Shown: piece after piece, positions 1 to 6,179 of the stretch
How the letters are laid out: each line of letters opens with the position of its first letter
How positions within the stretch are numbered: position 1 is the stretch's first letter
NCBI GenBank assembly: GCA_035412805.1
Contig: DAONVO010000096.1
Coordinates: forward strand, 1-8,401
Length of the DNA stretch: 8,401 bases
Direction of reading: 5' to 3'
Source: DTU018 sp029550685
GTDB lineage: Bacteria > Bacillota > Syntrophomonadia > Syntrophomonadales > Syntrophomonadaceae
Notes under the pieces: model-generated
The model's input: the letters and a program-made list of their open reading frames with translations, nothing else
What the model was told of the DNA's origin: nothing
Databases searched by the model: none
Made by a program: the position numbers and the translations under genes

Positions 1-455
1 TCGCTTTGCATAATATACCCCCTACTCTTGAAACATTTCATTTACTGCCGTTTTTATTTCAACCCCACCTCTGACGGTAGCGGTCTGATTACGATCAAAC
101 AGGGTATTTAATGCAATAACGTTTGCTAAGATTATGCTGCGAAAAATATATCCGTTTCTATAATAAATATTATACTTCTTTAACAACTCAGCAGAACCCT
201 TTTTATTTCTCGACATAATTGCAAGCAAAAAAAACCAATCAGTCGAAACTGGTATGGGCATATTGGATTTGGGATGGGGTTAGTAACTCTGAAAGGCCAG
301 GCAGTTTGATTGCAATTAAGGCAATTAACCTAAAAAAGAGAGCAATCGGACAAAAAAATAAAAACCAGCGGTCCAGTATACTAAGGATGTACAGGCAAGA
401 TCTATCACGTAAGTGCAAGGGTTTCTGCCTAAGAGAATGACATAGGGGTGGGCTA
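1..455. other. AT-rich stretch without a supportable gene
   Basis: This region holds no gene I can support. Short open frames exist on both strands: about 63 codons on the minus strand ending near 22 from an ATG at 216, and one at 219-440 on the plus strand. They overlap each other, lack clear ribosome binding sites and resemble no family I recognise. The first 220 bases are markedly AT-rich. A TATACT hexamer at 377-382 could be a -10 box for the downstream gene, but no good -35 box lies at the right distance. The leader of the gene at 456 must lie here. The stretch may also be the tail of a decayed gene or an ordinary intergenic spacer. Confidence 0.5.
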
Positions 456-1187
456 GTGAGGCCTGAACATGTGCCCAATCAAGAAAAAAAGGCTGAAATA
501 CTGGCTGGGTCAGTGCGAAAGATAGGTATAACGGGAGCTGTTCTCAGACTGGTGAAGAGTTTGGGATTTTCAGCCTTCCTGATTGTTCTGGCTCTAGTTT
601 TTGTTTGGCTTGGTGTGCCCTGGTATTTTTGCACACTTATTTTTTTACTGGCTGTGGCTATTATAGCCCTGGAAATAGCAACTATAAAAAAGGCTGCCGC
701 GGTAAAGCTTAATGCCTCATATGAACCGGTACCGGCAGCAATAGAATTGGAACCGGAAGAACACCTGGTACATACTATCCCGGCTGTTATGCAATACGGC
801 AAAACCAGAAGTGTGGCAGTATTAGGATCTGGACAGGTGCTTACTCCCGAAAACGCTCTTTTGATTACTAATAAGGCCATTTGGGCTTTGACGGTCCCCC
901 TGCCGGGAGCGGATAAAGTAGTGGTGGGAACAGATATCGGCCAATGGCAGTGGATGTACGCCTGGCAGGACATCACCGACCAGCTTTATGAAATGCTTTC
1001 CTCCCTGCCTCTGGAAGAGGTATTAAAGCAGGGGCGGGGCAAACGGTTGCTAAAGCTATCTGAACTCAAGGAAGTAAAAACACTGCCGTTTACCTTTGCC
1101 CTGCGTTTTATCGGCTGCAACGGTAAAAAGTACGGTTATTCAGTCAGGGTAAAAGAGGATTATCAAAAAGCCAAGGAGTTTTTTTAA
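456..1187 (+). CDS. Two-helix membrane protein with PH-like C-terminal domain
   Basis: Protein of 243 residues starting at GTG 456, preceded by the G-rich site AGGGGTGG at 444-451. Residues 1-35 are basic and polar. Two hydrophobic segments follow at about 36-53 and 55-75, separated by a very short turn, so they should form a membrane hairpin with both ends on the same side, probably the cytosol. The remaining 165 residues are soluble. The stretch around 133-150 (NALLITNKAIWALTVPLPG) and the ending (residues 199-243: a basic LKLSEL strand, then LRFIGCNGKKYGY and a final helix) resemble the fold pattern of bacterial PH-like domains, in which a strand bearing 'TNKRI' is followed by lipid-facing strands and a C-terminal helix. 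That resemblance is by eye only. The gene ends 29 bp before the secreted fibronectin-III gene, so the two are probably co-transcribed. Function unknown; an envelope role is an inference. Confidence 0.75.
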   Translation: MRPEHVPNQEKKAEILAGSVRKIGITGAVLRLVKSLGFSAFLIVLALVFVWLGVPWYFCTLIFLLAVAIIALEIATIKKAAAVKLNASYEPVPAAIELEPEEHLVHTIPAVMQYGKTRSVAVLGSGQVLTPENALLITNKAIWALTVPLPGADKVVVGTDIGQWQWMYAWQDITDQLYEMLSSLPLEEVLKQGRGKRLLKLSELKEVKTLPFTFALRFIGCNGKKYGYSVRVKEDYQKAKEFF

Positions 1188-1201
1188 GTATAAAATGAAA
1201 T

Positions 1202-1211
1202 AAGGAGATGG
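1202..1211 (+). promoter_or_regulatory. Ribosome binding site for the fibronectin-III gene
   Basis: AAGGAGATGG lies 5 bases before GTG 1217. It is a near-canonical Shine-Dalgarno sequence and supports GTG as the start. The predicted signal peptide begins immediately at that codon. Confidence 0.75.
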
Positions 1212-1216
1212 GTTAA

Positions 1217-2950
1217 GTGGACTGGTTGAAAAAATTATCCCTGGTAATGCTGGTTATGTTCAGCCTGGGCATTGTTTTTATAGCCCAGGATGCTTGTGGA
1301 GCGCCGCTGGTGGTGCAAAAGGATCTTCTGCAAAAAGACTTGGAGATTTCTGATCGACCCGACATTGCCGCATTTCCCAAGGCACCAAGCAATCTAACCG
1401 CCGGCAGCGGGTATGAGGAGATTGTCTTGAGGTGGCAAGACAACTCATTCAATGAAGATGGCTTCATAATTGAACGCCAGACCGCCGGAGGGGAATTCTT
1501 CCCTGTGGATCGGGTAGGGCCTAATGTAGAGACGTATACGGATACAGGTGCTACTTTCATGCTTCATCCCAATGAAAAGTACTTTTACCGTGTAAAAGCC
1601 TACCGGGGGAAATATGAATCAGTTTCCAATGTAACCAACGGCAACTGGTTTTACACGGTAATACCTCTGCCGCCTTATGATTTTAAAGCGGAACCCTTTA
1701 AGCATAATGAAGAAAAGATAAAACTGAGCTGGACCAATCCCCAGAATAAAGAAACCAAGTATTACCTGCAAACCTCTATAGACGGCAAGATTTTTATAAA
1801 CCAGCCCAAACCCCTTACAAGTACAGTTATGTACCTGTATAAAAAAGATCTGGCAGTGGATGTTACCCATCACTATCGTATTAAGGCTGTGAATCCCAAT
1901 GGTACCAGCTATTCTGATACGGTTAAGGTTACCCTGCCCCATTTGCCGGCACGACCTGAAAATTTCCAAGGGACTGCCCAGAGCACAACTTCCATAAAAC
2001 TAACCTGGACTGACAAGTCTGACAATGAAGACGGCTTTTTCATCTACCGCAAGAAAATGGGCGAATCCTATTCTTTTAAACCTGCCATTACTACCGGGCC
2101 TAATGTGCAGGAGTATGTAGATACCGGCTTGGAGGCTGATACCTGGTACTGCTATACGATTAACCCCTTTAACGGGAATAACCAGGTAGCAGCAACATCG
2201 GAAATAAAAGCGCGCACCGCTCCTCATGCTCCCACAGACATCAGTGCTGCTCCATATATATACGACACGGTGAAAGTATCCTGGGTCAATCACTCAAAAG
2301 TAACCACATTCATTATGGAACGCAAAAAGGAGGGCGGTGAATGGGTTAAGGATGATTTCTTTGTTCTGCCGCCCGTCGGGGAAACCTCTTCTTATGTTGA
2401 TCAAAATGTTGAGCCCGGGACTACTTATACTTACCGCTTGTATGCCGTTGCAGTTGATGAAAATGGTAACAGGTTCGTCTCGGAACCTTCCGCAGAAACA
2501 AGTATTACTACCCCCGGAAGCAGCACCGGGAATGCGGCGGTCAATCCCCTAGCAACCGGAAAAAATGTGATCAGGTTAAATGTGGGCAAGACCAGCTATT
2601 CAGTGGATGGCCAAACTCTAGATATGGATACTGCCCCGGTTGTCAGTCAGGGGCGGACTATGCTGCCCATTAGATATATCACCGATCAAATCGGTGCCAC
2701 TCTGGCCTGGAATGAAGCCGATCAGCAGGTCACTATTGTCAAAGGGGATACGACTATTGAGTTATGGATCGGCAAGAATACAGCCCGGGTAAATGGTACG
2801 GAGCGAATGATCGACTCAGATAATCCCAATGTTAAGCCTTTTATTGCTCCTCCCGGACGGACCATGCTGCCCCTGCGTTTTATCTCCGAAAGCCTGGGCT
2901 GTACCGTGAACTGGGACGCCGAGCGTCAGGAAGCCAGCATTGAGTATTAA
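1217..2950 (+). CDS. Secreted protein with four fibronectin-III modules and a copper-amine-oxidase N-like domain
   Basis: Protein of 577 residues from GTG 1217. Residues 1-29 form a signal peptide (MDWLKK, a hydrophobic core at 8-23, then AQDACGA). The cysteine is not in a good lipobox, so cleavage by signal peptidase I is more likely than lipidation. Four fibronectin type III modules follow at about 56-140, 150-240, 244-334 and 336-433, each with the W in strand B/C and the Y-x-Y-R-(V/I/L) strand near its end. A low-complexity linker (434-450) leads to about 451-577, which matches the copper amine oxidase N-terminal-like domain (PF07833 type). This domain contains two copies of the GRTMLP(I/L)R(Y/F)I core at 479 and 547. 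Despite the family name, such domains in Firmicutes surface proteins do not imply oxidase activity; no catalytic domain is present here. The likely role is cell-surface binding or adhesion. The first and third fibronectin modules are unusually alike (see findings). Confidence 0.9.
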   Translation: MDWLKKLSLVMLVMFSLGIVFIAQDACGAPLVVQKDLLQKDLEISDRPDIAAFPKAPSNLTAGSGYEEIVLRWQDNSFNEDGFIIERQTAGGEFFPVDRVGPNVETYTDTGATFMLHPNEKYFYRVKAYRGKYESVSNVTNGNWFYTVIPLPPYDFKAEPFKHNEEKIKLSWTNPQNKETKYYLQTSIDGKIFINQPKPLTSTVMYLYKKDLAVDVTHHYRIKAVNPNGTSYSDTVKVTLPHLPARPENFQGTAQSTTSIKLTWTDKSDNEDGFFIYRKKMGESYSFKPAITTGPNVQEYVDTGLEADTWYCYTINPFNGNNQVAATSEIKARTAPHAPTDISAAPYIYDTVKVSWVNHSKVTTFIMERKKEGGEWVKDDFFVLPPVGETSSYVDQNVEPGTTYTYRLYAVAVDENGNRFVSEPSAETSITTPGSSTGNAAVNPLATGKNVIRLNVGKTSYSVDGQTLDMDTAPVVSQGRTMLPIRYITDQIGATLAWNEADQQVTIVKGDTTIELWIGKNTARVNGTERMIDSDNPNVKPFIAPPGRTMLPLRFISESLGCTVNWDAERQEASIEY

Positions 2951-3022
2951 TAGGGCAGTCCCAATAACCACCTTATAAGGGCTGGTTTCGCCGGAAATCC
3001 TCAAGCAATGTATATATGCAAA

Positions 3023-3043
3023 ACCCGGAGTTCTGCTCCGGGT
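3023..3043. terminator. Hairpin resembling a terminator, weak on the plus strand
   Basis: ACCCGGAG at 3023-3030 pairs perfectly with CTCCGGGT at 3036-3043 around the loop TTCTG. On the plus strand no T-run follows, so termination of the upstream gene here is doubtful. On the minus strand three to four T residues follow the stem. The sequence is almost identical to the stronger hairpin at 3243-3269. Confidence 0.5.
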
Positions 3044-3068
3044 GAGACTGTCGATAAAGGTGAAAAAA

Positions 3069-3208
3069 GAGATCGCCACGTCGCTGCGCTCCTCGCGATG
3101 ACAAATGAGATTATTCGATGACACAGCGAGAGTTGTTTTCACAGGATGACAGAAACGAAAGCTATCTTATGTGTCATTGCGAGACCCGAAAGGGGTCGTG
3201 GCAATCTC
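3069..3208. repeat. MITE/REP-like interspersed inverted-repeat element, about 140 bp
   Basis: The left arm (3069-3103) begins GAGATCGCCACG and ends CTCGCGATGACA. The right arm (3172-3208) begins TGTCATTGCGAG and ends CGTGGCAATCTC. They are inverted copies with one mismatch in each 12-base end block. The right arm contains its own small hairpin, GACCC-GAAAG-GGGTC, at 3183-3197. The motif GATGACA recurs inside (3097-3103, 3117-3123) with a near copy at 3145-3150. From general knowledge, elements with these ends are highly repeated in many anaerobic bacterial genomes, and read in one frame they give the spurious peptide HREERSDVAIS, which appears here on the minus strand. There is no transposase; if it is mobile it depends on an enzyme elsewhere. 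Confidence 0.8.
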
Positions 3209-3242
3209 AAACGTCCAATTGTAATAAGCTTTTTGAACCTCT

Positions 3243-3269
3243 AAAACCCGGAGTCTTGCTCCGGGTTTT
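3243..3269. terminator. Bidirectional rho-independent terminator
   Basis: AAAACCCGGAG at 3243-3253 and CTCCGGGTTTT at 3259-3269 form a perfect 11-bp stem with the 5-base loop TCTTG. The GC-rich core flanked by A-run and T-run reads as an intrinsic terminator on both strands. On the minus strand it begins 4 bases after the AraC-family stop codon at 3274-3276. On the plus strand it would catch transcripts coming from the fibronectin-III gene. Confidence 0.85.
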
Positions 3270-3273
3270 CTCA

Positions 3274-4131
3274 TCAAAGCAGCCTATATTGTGAAGGAGA
3301 TAATCCGGTTTTCTTTTTAAAAATCTGGCTGAAGTGGCTTGGGTTGCTGAAACCGGAAAGATAACAAATTTCCTCAATGGAATTATCGGTATGTTTTAGC
3401 AAAGTCTTGGCTTTCTCCAACTTTACATCCAGCAAAAATGCAAAGGGAGTCTTGCCGGTATGCTGTTTGAACAGCCTTAAAAAATGATAGGAACTGTAAT
3501 GGGTTTGTGAGGCTAAATCATTAAGGGATATGTTGTTTTGATAATTATCTCTGATGTATTCAATAGCCTGGGTGATTAATTTTTTATTACGATATTCTTC
3601 CGATTGGAACGTTGGGTGACAAAGATTATTATGGCTTTCACGCAACAGTACAACAGCTGCCTGGGTGGCGAGGCATTCCAGCATTAAAGAGGATCCAGGC
3701 TGCTGGGCTTGATATTCATGGATAAATGAATTGATTAATTCTTGAAGGGCCGGGCTATATTCGAAACATTCATTGGTTAATTCCAAATGCCTGTGCCCAT
3801 ACAATTCCTCCGCTACCTCCAGCAGTAAGGTCTTATCTATATAAATAACCAGGGCCTGGAAATCAACAATGCCGGTGTCTTCAATTCGATGAGGCTGCCG
3901 GGGATTACAGGGGAAAACGCATCTTTCCTTTAATGAATACCGGTGTTTTTCCAGTTTGACCACCGGAGCCTGGCGCAGGGGTATTAAGAAGTGAAATTGG
4001 TCACAGGCACATTCCCCCAGGGTTAACCAGGAGGTTTCAATGACAGCCAGATGAGTGCTGGCGTATATGCGAGATCGAAGCATATGTGGGTCAGGAAAAG
4101 TTGGTTTTATTGCCGACCAGAATTCTCCCAT
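3274..4131 (-). CDS. AraC-family transcriptional regulator
   Basis: Taken as 285 residues from ATG 4131 on the minus strand. The C-terminal 98 residues (about 188-285) are a classic AraC/XylS DNA-binding domain. The first helix-turn-helix lies around 202-226 (SLNDLASQTHYSSYHFLRLF, then KQHTG). The second lies around 251-279 (SIEEICYLSGFSNPSHFSQ, then IFKKKTGLSP), including the family signature G-F-x-(N/D)-x-S-x-F. The N-terminal part (about 15-150) is consistent with a cupin-like ligand-binding domain of the AraC type, followed by a helical linker. The start is uncertain: ATG 4131 has only the G-rich GGGGGTGGG directly upstream, while a strong AAAGGAGG lies farther out at 4196-4203 with only CTG in frame after it. 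The frame stays open to ATG 4266. The gene is divergent from the redox/kinase operon and is its likely regulator, perhaps an activator responding to a polyol or sugar; that link is inferred from position. Confidence 0.88.
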   Translation of the reverse strand: MGEFWSAIKPTFPDPHMLRSRIYASTHLAVIETSWLTLGECACDQFHFLIPLRQAPVVKLEKHRYSLKERCVFPCNPRQPHRIEDTGIVDFQALVIYIDKTLLLEVAEELYGHRHLELTNECFEYSPALQELINSFIHEYQAQQPGSSLMLECLATQAAVVLLRESHNNLCHPTFQSEEYRNKKLITQAIEYIRDNYQNNISLNDLASQTHYSSYHFLRLFKQHTGKTPFAFLLDVKLEKAKTLLKHTDNSIEEICYLSGFSNPSHFSQIFKKKTGLSPSQYRLL

Positions 4132-4195
4132 AACCCACCCCCATAAAAATACTTCTTTATATTTTATTAAGTCTATGATTTTTGATAGCAGAATT

Positions 4196-4203
4196 CCTCC
4201 TTT
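4196..4203 (-). promoter_or_regulatory. Strong Shine-Dalgarno sequence upstream of the AraC gene without a standard start
   Basis: On the minus strand this reads AAAGGAGG, the best ribosome binding site in the window. No ATG, GTG or TTG follows within normal spacing in any frame. The in-frame codon at normal distance is CTG at 4191-4189. It may mark the true, non-standard start of the regulator, or be chance. Confidence 0.45.
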
Positions 4204-4430
4204 ATATAAACACATTTCTATTAAAATTTTTGTACTGATTTTGGTTGTGGAAGCCCATATACACAATCGATGTTTCCCTTTGGGTCCCCTGAACGGTTGG
4301 GCTCAGAAAAGATATTCCTTCAAAAAGGAGAGGAAGAATTATACAGACAGCGAATATTACGAAGTGAAAGAAAAAATGAATAGAATGAACCGGAAGACCA
4401 CTGATAACAGAACTTCGGGTTTCCTAAGTT

Positions 4431-4439
4431 AGGGGTGAT
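4431..4439 (+). promoter_or_regulatory. Ribosome binding site for the GlpA-like gene
   Basis: AGGGGTGAT lies three bases before TTG 4443, with the GGTGAT core pairing with the 16S rRNA end. It supports the TTG start, from which the BON-like domain begins within a few residues. Confidence 0.6.
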
Positions 4440-4442
4440 ATC

Positions 4443-6179
4443 TTGAGAAAAAGTTTACAGGCGCTTGAAAGCAGGGTACGCAAGAAGATCTCTCCTGATG
4501 TCTCGCTTCGTGAATGGCATTCGTCTATAGTACTGGAAGGTACGGTTTCCAGCTGGGATGAACTGTACACCGCAGGGAAGATGTGTGCCAACCAGGGCTA
4601 TAAAGGTGTGGTCAATAAGTTAAAGGTTAAGAATTTCGATGTCCCCAAGATTAAAAAACCTCAGCTGTATGATCAGGCTCTCCAAGGGAAAAGAGTTGAC
4701 GTGCTTATTATTGGCGGTGGGATTATCGGCTGTGCTATCGCCAGAGAACTATCCAAATGGCAGCTGTCGATTTTGCTGGTGGATAAGGAAGATGATGTAG
4801 CCATGCATGCTTCTTCCAGAAATGACGGCATGATTCATCCGGGTATAGAGCCCAAAATCGGTTCAAAAAAAGCTCTTTTTAATGTAAAAGGTAACGAAAT
4901 GTACACTCGAGTCGCCCAGGAACTGGACGTTAAAATCGTCAGGTGCGGCTCGAGTGTTCTTTTTGATAACCGGTGGCTGAATCTGGCTAAACCGGTGTTG
5001 AGCATACGTGCTCAAAAGATGGGCGTTAAAGAAGTCACTCTATTATCCAGGGAAGAAGCATTAAAAATAGAACCTAATATTGGCATACCCATAGCGGGAG
5101 CAGTGCATTTTGCTACTACGGGTATAATTTCTCCTTACAAAATGACGGTGGCCTACGCGGAAAATGCGGTGCAGAACGGTGCAGAAGTTTCATTAAATAC
5201 CATAGTACTGTCCATGCAAAGGGAGCATAACCGGATTACCAGTGTAGAAACCAACCGGGGGACCGTTTATCCCCGGTTAGTTATCAATGCCGCTGGCGTA
5301 TTTGCCGACATGATTGCTGATATGGCTGGTGATCAGTTCTTCTCTATTCACCCTCGCAAAGGGGAGATCATATTTCTGGACAAAAAGAAGGGGGAACTGA
5401 TCAACGGGGTGATCGGCAAACCCAGTTTGAGCCTGGCCAAAAGTAACACCAAGGGCGGGGGAGTTGTAAAAACAGTAGATGGAAACATCTTGATCGGTCC
5501 CGATGCCTACGAGCAGCCTTTCCGGGAAGACTTCTCCACCCATATGGACCATATTGAAGTCCTGATGAAAAAGCACATGCCCCTGGTAAAAGGCCTTAGC
5601 CCGGCTGATGTTATCAATTACTGTGCCGGCATTAGAGCGGCTACCTATGAAGAGGATTTTATTATCGAAAGGTCAGAATATGTAGCTAATTTGGTCTATG
5701 CCGCTGGTATCCAATCTCCTGGTCTGGCTTCCGCACCGGCTATAGCAGAAGAGATTGAAAAGCTAGCCTGTCAGGCTTTGCAGGAAATAATGGAAGTGAA
5801 GCCCAACGCTAACTGGAATCCTATCAGAAAAAGTATCCCCGAACTGAGCAAAATGGATTTTATCACCCGGAGCAGAATCATCAAGGAAAATCCCCATTAC
5901 GGCGAAATAGTATGCCGCTGTGAGGGGGTAAGCAAAGGTGAAATTATCGATGCCATTCATTCACCCATCCCCGCCCTTACCGTAGACGCCATTAAGAGAC
6001 GGGTCAGGCCGGGTATGGGGAGGTGCCAGGGCGGATTCTGCCTGCCAGCAGTCATGAAGATCATCAATGAAGAAACAGGTTTACCCATGACCGCTATAAC
6101 CAAGAAGGGCAACAATTCCTACCTGGTAGTTGAGGAAACCAAACAGACCCACAGACCGGGAGGTGAAAGCCATGAGTAA
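4443..6179 (+). CDS. GlpA-like FAD-dependent oxidoreductase with N-terminal BON-like and C-terminal [2Fe-2S] domains
   Basis: Protein of 578 residues from TTG 4443. Residues 5-65 look like a BON domain: a helix, then SSIVLEGTVSSWDELYTAGK and GVVNKLKV. Residues 85-440 form a DAO-type FAD domain with the dinucleotide motif IIGGGIIGCAIAREL (glycines 91, 92, 93 and 96) and the acidic end of strand 2 at LLVDKE. An NAAG turn lies near 282-285, and AGIQSPGLASAPAIAEEI (421-438) is the C-terminal FAD-binding motif of this family. Residues 485-550 are a BFD-like [2Fe-2S] domain with C491-x-C493, C528 and C533 as ligands. The architecture of the last two domains matches anaerobic glycerol-3-phosphate dehydrogenase subunit A (quinone- or partner-linked oxidation of glycerol-3-phosphate to dihydroxyacetone phosphate) and related clostridial enzymes. 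The gene overlaps the next by 8 bases. Whether the substrate is glycerol-3-phosphate is not proven by sequence; the BON-like extension is unusual. Confidence 0.88.
   Translation: MRKSLQALESRVRKKISPDVSLREWHSSIVLEGTVSSWDELYTAGKMCANQGYKGVVNKLKVKNFDVPKIKKPQLYDQALQGKRVDVLIIGGGIIGCAIARELSKWQLSILLVDKEDDVAMHASSRNDGMIHPGIEPKIGSKKALFNVKGNEMYTRVAQELDVKIVRCGSSVLFDNRWLNLAKPVLSIRAQKMGVKEVTLLSREEALKIEPNIGIPIAGAVHFATTGIISPYKMTVAYAENAVQNGAEVSLNTIVLSMQREHNRITSVETNRGTVYPRLVINAAGVFADMIADMAGDQFFSIHPRKGEIIFLDKKKGELINGVIGKPSLSLAKSNTKGGGVVKTVDGNILIGPDAYEQPFREDFSTHMDHIEVLMKKHMPLVKGLSPADVINYCAGIRAATYEEDFIIERSEYVANLVYAAGIQSPGLASAPAIAEEIEKLACQALQEIMEVKPNANWNPIRKSIPELSKMDFITRSRIIKENPHYGEIVCRCEGVSKGEIIDAIHSPIPALTVDAIKRRVRPGMGRCQGGFCLPAVMKIINEETGLPMTAITKKGNNSYLVVEETKQTHRPGGESHE
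6158..6165 (+). promoter_or_regulatory. Ribosome binding site that fixes the start of the GlpB-like gene
   Basis: GGGAGGTG ends six bases before ATG 6172. The frame is open to an ATG at 6130, but that codon has no comparable site. The flavin motif begins a few residues after 6172, so the downstream ATG is preferred. Confidence 0.8.

Larger units (their letters stand above)
4132..4442. promoter_or_regulatory. Divergent intergenic region with promoters for the AraC gene and the operon
   Basis: About 311 bases separate the chosen AraC start from the operon's first gene, and both transcripts must start here. One weak plus-strand promoter candidate is CTGATT at 4235-4240 with TATACA at 4258-4263, spacer 17; it would leave a leader of over 160 bases. 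Operator half-sites for an AraC protein are expected, but I could not identify convincing direct repeats. A plus-strand open frame spanning 4055-4432 crosses this region. Its first part is antisense to the AraC gene, it has no good ribosome site and no recognisable product, so I treat it as non-coding. Confidence 0.5.

Noticed and set aside
22..261. Minus-strand open frame of 79 codons at the left edge
   Set aside because: AT-rich composition, no ribosome binding site at either possible ATG, no recognisable family, and overlap with another short open frame on the plus strand.
219..440. Plus-strand open frame of 73 codons before the membrane-protein gene
   Set aside because: No clear ribosome site, basic low-information product, no family resemblance; more likely leader or spacer DNA.
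1290..1305. Lipoprotein signal at the cysteine in AQDACGA of the fibronectin-III protein
   Set aside because: The residues before the cysteine (Q-D-A) do not fit the lipobox, so an ordinary signal peptide is more likely.
2971..2980. Palindrome CCTTATAAGG after the fibronectin-III gene, considered as terminator or operator
   Set aside because: Only 10 bases with no loop or T-run and no gene start nearby; likely chance.
2951..3050. Possible riboswitch downstream of the fibronectin-III gene
   Set aside because: The structured look comes from the hairpin at 3023-3043. No conserved riboswitch core was recognised, and the gene that follows is on the opposite strand.
2816..3142. Minus-strand open frame of 108 codons
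   Set aside because: It runs from the interspersed repeat into the antisense of the fibronectin-III gene and contains the known spurious HREERSDVAIS peptide.
4055..4432. Plus-strand open frame of 125 codons ending just before the operon
   Set aside because: Its first part is antisense to the AraC regulator, and the rest lies in the divergent promoter region. No ribosome site or domain was found.
6130..6171. Upstream ATG 6130 as start of the GlpB-like gene
   Set aside because: It would overlap the GlpA-like gene by 50 bases without a ribosome site. ATG 6172 has GGGAGGTG at ideal spacing and begins just before the FAD motif.
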